NCBI GenBank assembly: GCA_031421855.1
Contig: JANOPN010000071.1
Coordinates: forward strand, 1 to 64,000
Reading direction: 5' to 3'
DNA from: JAAFHN01 sp031421855
GTDB lineage: Bacteria > Pseudomonadota > Gammaproteobacteria > Burkholderiales > Burkholderiaceae_C
DNA: 64,000 nucleotides
Of the stretch, positions 15,898 through 24,433 are shown piece after piece. Position numbers and translations under genes: made by a program. The notes under the pieces are model-generated. The model ran no database searches and was not told where the DNA came from. It saw only the letters and a list, made by a program, of their open reading frames with translations. Numbering within the stretch: position 1 is the first letter of the stretch; each line of letters starts with the position of its first letter.

Positions 15898-17478
15898 CTA
15901 GGCCAACTGAAGCGATGTGAACGCACTCATCGACTCCAACGAGCCATCAAGCAGCGCATCACAAACCGCGCCACTCAACACCCAGTCGTGAGCAGCTGCC
16001 ATCTCGGCGCTCAGGCTGCGGTCTAGCATCATCGCAGGGGATGTGCTGCGAATCAAGCGCAGCACCCGCTCAAGAGCAGGCGCGCTGGTGAGTGGCCGCA
16101 AAAACTCAATGCCCTGTGCGGCAGCCAGCAGTTCAATGCCAATGATGTGGGCGGTGTTGTCCAGCATCGGCGTGAGCCGCCGCGCACCAAAAGTCGCCAT
16201 GCTGACGTGATCTTCTTGGTTAGCGGACGTGGGCAAACTGTCAACGCTGGCTGGGTGGGCGAGTGACTTGTTCTCGGATGCCAAGGCCGCAGCGGTGACG
16301 TGAACAATCATGAAACCGCTGTTGAGCCCCGCATCGGGCGTGAGAAACGGCGGCAAGCGCGACACGACCGTATCGACCAGCATGGCAATTCGGCGCTCGG
16401 CAATTGCGCCAATCTCGGCGATGACGACGGCCAGCGCATCAGCCACCAAGGCCACGGGCTCGGCGTGGAAATTACCCCCGGAGACCATGGCGGGCGCCAA
16501 GCTGGGGTCGTTCGACGCGAACACCAGCGGGTTGTCGGTCACGGCGTTGGCTTCGCGCACCAGCACCTGAGCGCAATAGCGCATTTGGTCTAGACAAGCC
16601 CCCATCACTTGGGGCTGGCAGCGCAGGCAGTAAGGGTCTTGCACCCGGTCGTCGCCCTGCAAATGAGAGGCTCGAATGGCGCTACCCGAGGTGAGCGCCC
16701 GGTAGGCCCCCGCGCAGTCAAACTGCCCCGGCTGCCCCCGAACGGCATGAATGCGGGCATCAAACGGGCCGTCGCTGCCGCGCGCGGCGTCCAGCGTGAG
16801 TGCGCCCGCGATCACCGCCGAGCCAAATACGTCTTCGGTTCGCAACAAGGCTTCAATGGCAAGCGCCGCCGACACTTGGGTGCCGTTGATGAGGGCCAGG
16901 CCCTCTTTGGCGCCTAGGGTGATGGGCTTCAAATTTGCTCGCGCCAAAGCCTGAGCGCCCGTCAGCCGATCGCCTCCCACGAAGGCTTCGCCCTCACCCA
17001 CGAGCACCAAACACAGGTGCGACAAGGGGGCGAGATCGCCCGACGCGCCCACCGAGCCTTGGCAGGGAATGAGGGGAATGACCCCGCAATTGTGCAAATT
17101 CAACAGCGCCTGCACCACCTCGGCCCGCACGCCAGAGTAGCCTCTGGCCAAACTCGCCGCCTTGAGCACCAAGATGAGCCGAACCACCCGCTCGCTCATC
17201 GGCGCGCCCACACCAACCGCGTGCGAGCGCAACAAATTGAGCTGCAACAAGGCCAGCGATTCGCGCGCGATGCGGGTGGAGGCGAGTTTGCCAAAGCCAG
17301 TGTTCACACCGTACACCGCTGCATCACCTTCGGTTGCAGCTTTCACCACGGCAGCGCTGGCCTCGACACCGCGCCAACAACTCGGATCGAGCGTCACCTG
17401 GGGCGCGGGCTCGGTGCACAGCTGGCGCAACTGCGACCAGTCCAGTTCACCCGGTGTGATGGTTTGGGGTGTGGTCAT
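15898..17478 (-). CDS. hutH: Histidine ammonia-lyase
   Basis: First enzyme of histidine breakdown, converting L-histidine to urocanate and ammonia in the cytoplasm. The Ala145-Ser146-Gly147 triad (in GSVGASGDLAPLSH) forms the MIO electrophile. The active-site Tyr is in YGVNTGFG (56-63). The length of 526 aa is slightly above the usual 500-515. The gene begins 4 bp after the hutU stop, so it shares the hutU promoter and HutC control. Confidence 0.97.
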   Translation of the reverse strand: MTTPQTITPGELDWSQLRQLCTEPAPQVTLDPSCWRGVEASAAVVKAATEGDAAVYGVNTGFGKLASTRIARESLALLQLNLLRSHAVGVGAPMSERVVRLILVLKAASLARGYSGVRAEVVQALLNLHNCGVIPLIPCQGSVGASGDLAPLSHLCLVLVGEGEAFVGGDRLTGAQALARANLKPITLGAKEGLALINGTQVSAALAIEALLRTEDVFGSAVIAGALTLDAARGSDGPFDARIHAVRGQPGQFDCAGAYRALTSGSAIRASHLQGDDRVQDPYCLRCQPQVMGACLDQMRYCAQVLVREANAVTDNPLVFASNDPSLAPAMVSGGNFHAEPVALVADALAVVIAEIGAIAERRIAMLVDTVVSRLPPFLTPDAGLNSGFMIVHVTAAALASENKSLAHPASVDSLPTSANQEDHVSMATFGARRLTPMLDNTAHIIGIELLAAAQGIEFLRPLTSAPALERVLRLIRSTSPAMMLDRSLSAEMAAAHDWVLSGAVCDALLDGSLESMSAFTSLQLA

Positions 17479-17482
17479 GGCG

Positions 17483-19195
17483 TCAATTCGTGCGCAACAT
17501 CGGCAAGTTCAGGCCATTTTCTTGGGCACTGGCTTGGGCGATTTCGTAGCCGGCATCGGCGTGGCGCATCACCCCGGTGGCGGGGTCATTGAACAGCACC
17601 CGAGCGAGCTTTTCGCCCGCCTCAGCGGTGCCGTCAGCGCAAATCACGACGCCCGAATGCTGCGAGTAGCCCATGCCTACGCCGCCGCCGTGGTGAAGGC
17701 TGACCCAAGTGGCCCCGCTGGCGGTGTTGAGTAATGCGTTCAGCAGCGGCCAATCGCTCACGGCATCGCTGCCGTCCAGCATTGACTCGGTTTCGCGGTT
17801 GGGTGAGGCGACTGAGCCACTGTCAAGGTGATCACGCCCGATGACGATGGGGCCAGCGAGTTCGCCGCTGGCGACCATGGCGTTAAACGCGAGCCCAGCC
17901 AAATGCCGCTCGCCCAAACCAATCCAGCAAATGCGCGCGGGCAAGCCTTGAAACGCGATGCGCTCGCCAGCCATGTCAAGCCAGCGATGCAAATGGGCGT
18001 TGTTTGGAAAGAGCTCCTTCATCTTGGCGTCTGTCTTGGCGATATCGGCTGGGTCGCCACTCAGGGCCACCCACCGAAACGGCCCGATGCCTTTGCAAAA
18101 CAGCGGGCGAACGTAGGCGGGGACGAAACCGGGGAAGTCAAACGCGTTGTCCACGCCGTAGTCTTTGGCGACTTGGCGCAAGTTGTTGCCGTAATCAACC
18201 GTTGGAATGCCCATGCCATGGAAGGCCAACAAAGCCCGCACATGCTGGGCGCACGACTCACCGGCTGCTTGGGTCAGCTTGGCATGTTGCGAAGGGTCTT
18301 TTTGCGCGGCTTGCCACTGCGCCACACTCCAGCCAGCGGGCAGGTAGCCATTGATGATGTCGTGCGCTGAGGTTTGATCGGTGACGATGTCCGGGCGCGG
18401 GCCGCCGTTTTGCCCAATTTTCACCAATTCAGGCAAAAGCTCGGCGGCATTGCCGCACAGGCCAATTGAGATGGCTTCTTTGGCTTGGGTGTGGCGCGCG
18501 ATCAACGCCAGCGCGTGGGTCAGGTCGGTGGCTTGAACGTCCAAGTATTTGGTGCGCAAGCGAAAGTCGATGCGGCTTTGCTGGCACTCAATGTTGAGCG
18601 AGCAAGCACCCGCGAAACTGGCGGCGAGCGGCTGCGCGCCGCCCATGCCACCCAAGCCTGAGGTCAAAATCCAGCGACCGCTCAAGTCGCCACCAAAATG
18701 CTGGCGACCAGCCTCAACAAAAGTCTCAAAAGTGCCCTGAACAATGCCTTGCGTGCCAATGTAGATCCAACTGCCTGCGGTCATCTGCCCATACATCATG
18801 AGCCCGGCGCGATCGAGTTCGTTGAAATGCGCCCAATTCGCCCACTGCGGCACCAAGTTGGAATTCGCCAGAAGCACACGCGGCGCGCCGGGGTGGGTGC
18901 GAAAAACCCCAACGGGCTTGCCCGACTGAATGAGCAACGTCTCGTCGGCGCGCAGCTTGCGCAGCGAGTCCAAAATCGTGTCAAAACACGGCCAGTTGCG
19001 CGCAGCCTTGCCAATGCCGCCGTAAACCACCAATTCATCGGGGTTCTCGGCCACTTCGGGGTCGAGGTTGTTTTGCAACATCCGGTAGGCAGCCTCAATT
19101 TGCCAGTTTGCGCAGCTGATTTGCGTGCCACGCGGAGCACGAACCGGCCGGGCGACGCTGTTGGCGAACTTGTGGATGAATGCTGGGGTTGACAC
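17483..19195 (-). CDS. hutU: Urocanate hydratase
   Basis: Second enzyme of the pathway, turning urocanate into imidazolonepropionate with tightly bound NAD. The 570-aa sequence aligns by eye with urocanase throughout. Examples are the N-terminal WQIEAAYRMLQNNLDPEVAE region, the YIGTQGIVQGTFET motif and HHGGGVGMGYSQHSG near the C-terminus with the catalytic-region residues. The start is GTG at 19195 with GAGGA 6 bases upstream. It is first in the leftward operon and lies 17 bp from the nearer HutC-type operator. Confidence 0.97.
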   Translation of the reverse strand: MSTPAFIHKFANSVARPVRAPRGTQISCANWQIEAAYRMLQNNLDPEVAENPDELVVYGGIGKAARNWPCFDTILDSLRKLRADETLLIQSGKPVGVFRTHPGAPRVLLANSNLVPQWANWAHFNELDRAGLMMYGQMTAGSWIYIGTQGIVQGTFETFVEAGRQHFGGDLSGRWILTSGLGGMGGAQPLAASFAGACSLNIECQQSRIDFRLRTKYLDVQATDLTHALALIARHTQAKEAISIGLCGNAAELLPELVKIGQNGGPRPDIVTDQTSAHDIINGYLPAGWSVAQWQAAQKDPSQHAKLTQAAGESCAQHVRALLAFHGMGIPTVDYGNNLRQVAKDYGVDNAFDFPGFVPAYVRPLFCKGIGPFRWVALSGDPADIAKTDAKMKELFPNNAHLHRWLDMAGERIAFQGLPARICWIGLGERHLAGLAFNAMVASGELAGPIVIGRDHLDSGSVASPNRETESMLDGSDAVSDWPLLNALLNTASGATWVSLHHGGGVGMGYSQHSGVVICADGTAEAGEKLARVLFNDPATGVMRHADAGYEIAQASAQENGLNLPMLRTN

Positions 19196-19212
19196 GTTTA
19201 TTCCTCAAGGCG

Positions 19213-19226
19213 GTTGTCTATACAAC
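19213..19226. promoter_or_regulatory. HutC-type operator 1, over the hutU promoter
   Basis: GTTGTCTATACAAC, an inverted repeat with GTTGT/ACAAC arms, identical to operator 2. On the minus strand the TATAGA at 19222-19217 can serve as the -10 of hutU, with TAGACT at 19245-19240 as the -35 and a 17-nt spacer. Bound repressor would cover the -10. Confidence 0.75.
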
Positions 19227-19245
19227 TTAGTTGCGACTCAGTCTA

Positions 19246-19259
19246 GTTGTCTATACAAC
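19246..19259. promoter_or_regulatory. HutC-type operator 2, upstream of hutC
   Basis: A second identical GTTGTCTATACAAC, 33 bp (about three helical turns) from the first and 27 bp upstream of the hutC ATG. It fits autoregulation of hutC and joint control of both operons. HutC family repressors are released by urocanate. Confidence 0.75.
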
Positions 19260-19286
19260 TGCTGTCAACTGGGATAAGCTCGCGCC

Positions 19287-20021
19287 ATGTCAAGCTTGCC
19301 CGAGACCTTGTCGCCGACCGCCATTTTGCCGATTTACGAGCAAATCAAGGCCCACTTGCGTGGCTACATCAGCACTGGCCAATGGAAGCCGGGCGATCCT
19401 GTTCCGAGTGAATCCGCGCTGAGCGAGCAGTTTGGTGTGGCCCGCATGACCGTCAACCGCGCCTTGCGCGAGCTGGTCAACGACGGCTTGGTGACTCGTG
19501 TGCGCGGCTCAGGCACGCGGGTGGCGCAACTGCACCGCATTTCATCGCGATTGAGCATTCGCGACATCCACGACGAGGTGCTGGAGCGCGGCCATGCGCA
19601 CACCGTGCAGGTGATTCGGGTTGTCCCCGAGTCAGCGACAAGTGAAGTGGCCGCCGCGCTGTCGATCAAAGTGGGCGGCGAAGTCTTCCACAGCGAGATC
19701 GTTCATTTAGAAAATGGTATCCCGATCCAACACGAAGATCGTTTCGTGAACCCAGCCGCAGCACCAGGCTATTTGTCGCTGGACTTCACACAAATCACGC
19801 CAACAGGTCATTTGCTGGCTCACGCGCCACTCACCGAGGCCAGCTACACCATTGAGGCATGCGTCGCAACGGTGCCAATTGCGCAGTTGCTGGGCATCAA
19901 CGCCAGCGACCCCTGCTTGCTGATGAAACGCCGCACCGTCAGTGGGGCAAACGTGGCCAGCATCGTTCGGCTCACGTATCCGGGCAGCCGGTATAGCTTT
20001 GCAGGACAGTTTCAGGCATGA
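19287..20021 (+). CDS. hutC: GntR/HutC-family repressor of histidine utilisation
   Basis: A 244-aa GntR-family regulator of the HutC subfamily. The N-terminal winged helix has PIYEQIKAHLRGYISTGQWK and PSESALSEQFGVARMTVNRALREL. The C-terminal UTRA effector domain ends RLTYPGSRYSFAGQF. The family represses hut genes and is induced by urocanate. It is the first gene of the rightward operon, overlapping hutD by 4 bp, and faces hutU across two palindromic operators. Confidence 0.95.
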   Translation: MSSLPETLSPTAILPIYEQIKAHLRGYISTGQWKPGDPVPSESALSEQFGVARMTVNRALRELVNDGLVTRVRGSGTRVAQLHRISSRLSIRDIHDEVLERGHAHTVQVIRVVPESATSEVAAALSIKVGGEVFHSEIVHLENGIPIQHEDRFVNPAAAPGYLSLDFTQITPTGHLLAHAPLTEASYTIEACVATVPIAQLLGINASDPCLLMKRRTVSGANVASIVRLTYPGSRYSFAGQFQA

Positions 20022-20593
20022 GCTGGACGCAGGTTTCATGGTCAACTGCGCCAGAGCAGCCCTGGAAGAACGGCGGCGGCATCACCCGAGAGCTGCTGGC
20101 TTGGCCAAACACCCAGCATTGGCGCGTGCGGATTTCAGTTGCTGACATTGTCCTTGACGGACCGTTTTCGCACTTTGACGGCGTGCAGCGCTGGTTTGCG
20201 GTGCTCAGCGGCGCGGGCGCCGTGCTCGATGTTGACGGTCGGTCGGTCTTGCTTTGCGCAGGCGGCGACGCGTTCAACTTCGACGGTGCCGCCTCAACCC
20301 ATTGCAAACTGATCGACGGCCACACACAAGACATCAACTTGATGCTGCGCGGTGCGAGTGGGCGCATGACTCGGGTCCGGGACGCCCTCACAACGGGCGC
20401 GGTCACCCCCAATCCTTCAGCCAAGTATGCGAAATTGATAGCAACATACTCAATAGATTCGGCGACCAAAGTGACATTTGACGGTGAAAACACGGTTTTA
20501 CCGCCCAAAACACTGGCTTGGCGAGTCATCAGCCAGCCCGGCATGCTGACAGTGGCTTCAGCCAACGCCATTTGGATGGAGATTGACCTGTGA
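20018..20593 (+). CDS. hutD: HutD-family protein
   Basis: A 191-aa cupin-like HutD protein, thought to modulate the pathway (proposed to bind formylglutamate or urocanate and limit hut activity). The typical start SWSTAPEQPWKNGGGITRELL and the DVDGRSVLLCAGGDAFNFDG strand are clear. Residues 138-154 come from an in-frame R1 repeat copy (LIATYSIDSATKVTFD), apparently replacing or extending a loop before the C-terminal strands. Both ends overlap the neighbouring genes by 4 bp. Confidence 0.9.
   Translation: MSWTQVSWSTAPEQPWKNGGGITRELLAWPNTQHWRVRISVADIVLDGPFSHFDGVQRWFAVLSGAGAVLDVDGRSVLLCAGGDAFNFDGAASTHCKLIDGHTQDINLMLRGASGRMTRVRDALTTGAVTPNPSAKYAKLIATYSIDSATKVTFDGENTVLPPKTLAWRVISQPGMLTVASANAIWMEIDL
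20431..20480 (+). repeat. Dispersed repeat R1, copy 7 (inside hutD)
   Basis: TTGATAGCAACA, CTCAATAGATTCGG, CGACCAAAGTG. Read in frame in HutD as LIATYSIDSATKV, the same reading frame as in uup and dsbD. Confidence 0.8.
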
Positions 20594-21798
20594 CCCAGAC
20601 GATTTGGACGAACTGCGCGGTTGCGACGATGTGCGCAAAGGCGTCCGCACCCTATGGGCTGATACCTGACGCAGCGCTGGTGATTGATGGCGAGCAGATC
20701 ATTTGGGTCGGGCCTCGCATTGATTTGCCTACACAGCACGATCGCGCCTCCCGCGTTGACGCCAACGGCGCGTTGATCACACCCGGTTTGATCGATTGCC
20801 ACACCCATTTGGTGTACGGCGGTAACCGCTCGGGCGAGTTTGAGCAGCGGCTTTTGGGTGCAAGCTACGAAGACATCGCCCGCGCAGGCGGCGGCATCAA
20901 GTCGACCGTCACTGCCACTCGCGCCGTTGACGCCGCTGACCTACTGACGCAAAGCCAAAAACGGCTCAAGCATCTGCTGAACGAGGGCGTCACCACGGTC
21001 GAGATCAAGTCGGGCTACGGGCTGTCGCTGGATGCAGAGCGCAAAACCCTGACCGTCGCTCGTGAGTTGTCAAAACACCACGCTGTTGACGTGCGAACCA
21101 CTTATTTAGGCGCGCACGCGGTACCACCTGAATTTGCCGGGCAAAGCGACGCGTATTTGGCGGATGCCATTGCCACCTTGCAAGCTTTGCACGGCGAGGG
21201 TCTGGTCGACGCGGTGGACGCATTTTGCGAACGCATTGGGTTCACGCCAGCCCAAACCCGGCGCATGTTTGAAGCGGCGAAGGCGCTGGGCCTGCCGGTC
21301 AAACTACACGCCGAGCAGCTCAGCGACAGCGGCGGCGCGGCCTTAGCCGCTGAATTCACCGCACTGAGTTGCGACCATTTGGAGTGGTTGAGCGCGGCGG
21401 GCGCGCAGGCCATGGCCAAAGCAGGCACGGTGGCCACTTTGCTGCCCGGGGCGTACTATTTCCTGCGCGAAACCCATTTGCCGCCCGTTGCCTTGCTTCG
21501 CGAGCACGGCATTTCGATGGCCATCGCCACCGACTGCAACCCCGGCACGTCGCCGTGCACGTCTTTGCTGCTGATGCTCAACATGGCTTGCACTTTGTTT
21601 CGACTCAGCCCGCAAGAAGCCTTGGCTGGCGTGACCCGCAACGCCGCCAAAGCCTTGGGGCTGCCCGACCGTGGCACCCTGGCGATCGGGATGCGCGCCG
21701 ATTTTGTGCTGTGGGACGTGCATCACCCCGCTGAGTTGAGCTACGCGCTGGGCGCGAACCCGCGAATCCAGACCGTTTTTAAGGGGCAAACCGCATGA
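20590..21798 (+). CDS. hutI: Imidazolonepropionase
   Basis: Third enzyme of the pathway, hydrolysing imidazolonepropionate to formiminoglutamate. It is a metal-dependent amidohydrolase of 402 aa. The metal-binding HTH triplet at 71-73 lies in IDCHTHLVYGGNRSGEF. Also seen are the YLGAHAVPPEF stretch, KLHAEQLSDSGG with a further His ligand, and ATDCNPGTSPC. The GTG start overlaps the hutD stop (GTGA). The next gene overlaps by 4 bp. Confidence 0.97.
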   Translation: MTQTIWTNCAVATMCAKASAPYGLIPDAALVIDGEQIIWVGPRIDLPTQHDRASRVDANGALITPGLIDCHTHLVYGGNRSGEFEQRLLGASYEDIARAGGGIKSTVTATRAVDAADLLTQSQKRLKHLLNEGVTTVEIKSGYGLSLDAERKTLTVARELSKHHAVDVRTTYLGAHAVPPEFAGQSDAYLADAIATLQALHGEGLVDAVDAFCERIGFTPAQTRRMFEAAKALGLPVKLHAEQLSDSGGAALAAEFTALSCDHLEWLSAAGAQAMAKAGTVATLLPGAYYFLRETHLPPVALLREHGISMAIATDCNPGTSPCTSLLLMLNMACTLFRLSPQEALAGVTRNAAKALGLPDRGTLAIGMRADFVLWDVHHPAELSYALGANPRIQTVFKGQTA

Positions 21799-22607
21799 GC
21801 TTCGATTTGCACTTGGGCGACACGCCCCTGCTCATCAGCATGCCGCACGTGGGCACGCACATTCCGCCTGAGCTGCGCGCTCAGTTTTGCGAACGAGCCT
21901 TGGGCGTTGAAGACACCGATTGGCACCTTGGCGAGCTCTATGGCTTTGCGCCCGGCTTGGGCGCGTCGACCATCAAACCGCACACCTCGCGCTACGTGAT
22001 TGACCTCAATCGCCCAAGCGACAACGCACCCATGTACCCCGGCGCGGCCAACACCGAGTTGTGTCCCACGCGGTTTTTCACCGGCGACGCGCTGTATTTG
22101 AGCGGCCATGAGCCCGACCCAGCGGAGATTGATCGCCGCCGATCCTTCTACTGGCAGCCCTATCACGATGCCTTGCAAACCGAGCTTGATCGCCTTCGCA
22201 CCTTGCACGGCTTTGTGCTGCTGTGGGACGCGCACAGCATTCGCAGCCACATTCCCTGGCTTTTTGACGGCAAACTGCCCGACCTCAACCTTGGCACCGC
22301 CAGCGGCGCATCGGCGCATGCATCAATTGCCGACGCGACAAGCCAAGTTGCGGCAAACCAACCCGGACTGACCAGCGTCATCAATGGGCGCTTCAAAGGC
22401 GGCTTCATCACCCGCCACTATGGTCAGCCCAGCATCGGCGTGCATGCCATTCAGCTTGAAAAGTGCCAAAGCCTCTACATGGCCGAGACCGCGCCGTTTG
22501 CCTATGACGCCGCCAACGCTCTCGCCCTGCAGCCGGTGCTCATTGGCATGATCACGGCGGCTGTGGCCGCAGCAAAAGCGCTTCATTCAAGCGGTGCACG
22601 GGCATGA
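21795..22607 (+). CDS. hutG: N-formylglutamate deformylase
   Basis: Last enzyme of the five-step route, releasing formate and glutamate from N-formylglutamate. The 270-aa sequence has the family motifs LLISMPHVGTHIPPEL, the RYVIDLNRPSDNAP strand, and LLWDAHSIRS with acidic and His metal ligands. The pairing with hutF shows that this organism uses the formylglutamate route rather than HutG-type formiminoglutamase. Overlaps both neighbours by 4 bp. Confidence 0.96.
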   Translation: MSFDLHLGDTPLLISMPHVGTHIPPELRAQFCERALGVEDTDWHLGELYGFAPGLGASTIKPHTSRYVIDLNRPSDNAPMYPGAANTELCPTRFFTGDALYLSGHEPDPAEIDRRRSFYWQPYHDALQTELDRLRTLHGFVLLWDAHSIRSHIPWLFDGKLPDLNLGTASGASAHASIADATSQVAANQPGLTSVINGRFKGGFITRHYGQPSIGVHAIQLEKCQSLYMAETAPFAYDAANALALQPVLIGMITAAVAAAKALHSSGARA

Positions 22608-23971
22608 TTGAGTTTTGGACACCCCAGGCCTGGGTTGGCGGTCGTTGGGCCAAAAACCTGCGCATGCGCGTCGGAGTCGACGGCAACTGGGCCTCATTTG
22701 AGGCAGACATTGCGCAACATGCTTTGTCGCCAACCACCACGCAACTTGGCCCAGTTTTACCTGGCGTGGTTAATGCCCACAGCCACGCATTTCAGCGCGC
22801 CATTGCGGGCTTGAGCGAGCGCGCCCACAGCGGCGCAGACGATTTTTGGGGCTGGCGCGCCCGCATGTACCAAGCAGCGCTGCGCATCACGCCCGACCAA
22901 CTCGAAGCCATTGCCACGCAGCTCTACACCGAGTTGCTGGTGGGCGGCTATACGCAGGTGTGCGAATTCCACTACCTACACAACGACTTGGACGGCAAAC
23001 CCTACGCCAACCCATCTGAGATGTCGATGGCCTTGGTTCGCGCGGCCCAAGCATCGGGCATCGGCTTGACGCTGCTGCCGGTCGTGTACATGCACTCGGG
23101 TTTTGCAGTGCAGCGCACGGGCGGCGGCCTCAAGCCCGATCAGCGCCGTTTTGCTAGCACGCCTGAGTCGGCGGCCCGCATCGCGCAGGCCGTCAACGAC
23201 ATGCGCTTGCCGCGCATCAACGCCGGCATTGCCTTGCACTCCCTGCGCGCGGTTGACCCTGCTGCACTGACCGAGACCGCTCAAATTGCCGCGCAAAACC
23301 GTTGGCCCGTTCACATCCACATTGCCGAGCAGACCCAGGAGATAGACGATTGCCTCGCCCACCACGGCCAACGACCGGTTGCGTGGCTGCTCGATCACGC
23401 GGGTGTGACGGCGCAGTGGAGCCTGGTACACGCCACCCACACAACGCCAGACGAGCTCGCGGGCGCCAAAGCCAGTGGCGCAACCGTGGTGCTGTGCCCC
23501 AGTACCGAGGCCAATTTGGGCGACGGGGTCTTTGACTTGCCCACGAATTTGCAGCTGGGTGCATCCATGGCCATCGGCAGCGACAGCCACGTCACCCGAG
23601 GCCTGAGCGAGGAGCTGCGCCTGCTTGAGTACAGCCAGCGCCTGACCCGCCGCCAACGAAATGTCGCGTCGATGGGCCAAGGCAGCAGCGCCGCCGCACT
23701 CTTTCAAGCCGCGGTAACAGGCGGATCAACCTGCGCATGCGCAAACCTGGGCGGCTTAGCGGTCGGCCAACGCGCCGACTTCGTCACCCTAAACCCCCAA
23801 GCCCCGGCGCTGCTGGGTATGCCAAACGATCATTTGCTAGACGCGTGGATCTTCTCAAGCCCCGACTCGGGGTGCAAACAGGCGCATGTGGCGGGTCAAG
23901 CCGTGCATGGCCCAAGCGACGAGTCGCGAACGAAGATGCTGGCTGCCATGAGTCAGCTCTGGGGTTATTAA
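22604..23971 (+). CDS. hutF: Formimidoylglutamate deiminase
   Basis: Converts formiminoglutamate to N-formylglutamate and ammonia. It is a 455-aa amidohydrolase. The metal ligands His59 and His61 are in NAHSHAFQRAI. HIHIAEQTQEIDDC supplies another His, and GSDSHVTRGLSEELRLLEYSQRL carries the catalytic Asp. It is the last gene of the hutCDIGF operon. No clear terminator hairpin follows; the next 460 bp hold gene remnants and an R1 copy. Confidence 0.96.
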   Translation: MIEFWTPQAWVGGRWAKNLRMRVGVDGNWASFEADIAQHALSPTTTQLGPVLPGVVNAHSHAFQRAIAGLSERAHSGADDFWGWRARMYQAALRITPDQLEAIATQLYTELLVGGYTQVCEFHYLHNDLDGKPYANPSEMSMALVRAAQASGIGLTLLPVVYMHSGFAVQRTGGGLKPDQRRFASTPESAARIAQAVNDMRLPRINAGIALHSLRAVDPAALTETAQIAAQNRWPVHIHIAEQTQEIDDCLAHHGQRPVAWLLDHAGVTAQWSLVHATHTTPDELAGAKASGATVVLCPSTEANLGDGVFDLPTNLQLGASMAIGSDSHVTRGLSEELRLLEYSQRLTRRQRNVASMGQGSSAAALFQAAVTGGSTCACANLGGLAVGQRADFVTLNPQAPALLGMPNDHLLDAWIFSSPDSGCKQAHVAGQAVHGPSDESRTKMLAAMSQLWGY

Positions 23972-23978
23972 CTGGTTG

Positions 23979-24143
23979 GGGCTTTACGCAGGCATTGACG
24001 CCAAGTCGCATTTGGGTTTTTATCGCACCATTGCCAAACGTTTTCCGTTTTCAATTTACTACCACTTTGACCGTGTCACGGTAACCGTCGCCGGCATCCT
24101 CCGCCAGGACGTGCGACGCGCGCCGCAGAAGCCTTCGGACTGA
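23979..24143 (+). pseudogene. C-terminal remnant of a RelE/ParE-type toxin
   Basis: This frame, which has no start codon of its own, reads GLYAGIDAKSHLGFY, then IAKRFPFSIYYHFD, VTVTVAGILRQDVRR, and ends at TGA 24141-24143. That is the final half of a RelE/ParE-superfamily toxin. The first half is missing, the upstream codons running into hutF. It is therefore a broken toxin gene left behind hutF. Confidence 0.6.
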
Positions 24144-24190
24144 GGCAAACGACCGACGGATCGCGCAACGCGAGACGGGGCAATCAGTCT

Positions 24191-24240
24191 AATATTGATA
24201 GCAACAAACTCAATGAATCCGGCGACCAAGGGCTTATTTT
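24191..24240 (+). repeat. Dispersed repeat R1, copy 8
   Basis: ATTGATAGCAACA, ACTCAATGAATCC, GCGACCAAGGGC and TTATTTT: an excellent copy. Intergenic, between the toxin remnant and aceE. Confidence 0.85.
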
Positions 24241-24277
24241 CCATTAATTTCATCAAAATCGCGTGTTTTTGAGCCGT

Positions 24278-24433
24278 TTAAAAGCTGCAGGCAATCCAAG
24301 CCTTCAAACCGGCTGAAGCCTTTGTCAAAGCTGCCTGAGCGATGCGGGCAAAGTAGTCCTTGAGCTTCAAGCCCTCGAGCGCCGCGCGAGACTTCAAGGC
24401 TCGCATCAACGGGTCGGGCAGGTCGCGCGACAA
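24278..24433 (-). pseudogene. Possible antitoxin remnant
   Basis: On the minus strand the frame reads LPDPLMRALKSRAALEG, then LKLKDYFARIAQAAL, resembling the ribbon-helix-helix antitoxins that begin with LPDDLxRxxKxRA. The matching start codon lies in another frame, so it looks frameshifted. It ends at the TAA 24280-24278 and reaches the aceE start. The resemblance is limited to about 35 residues. Confidence 0.3.
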
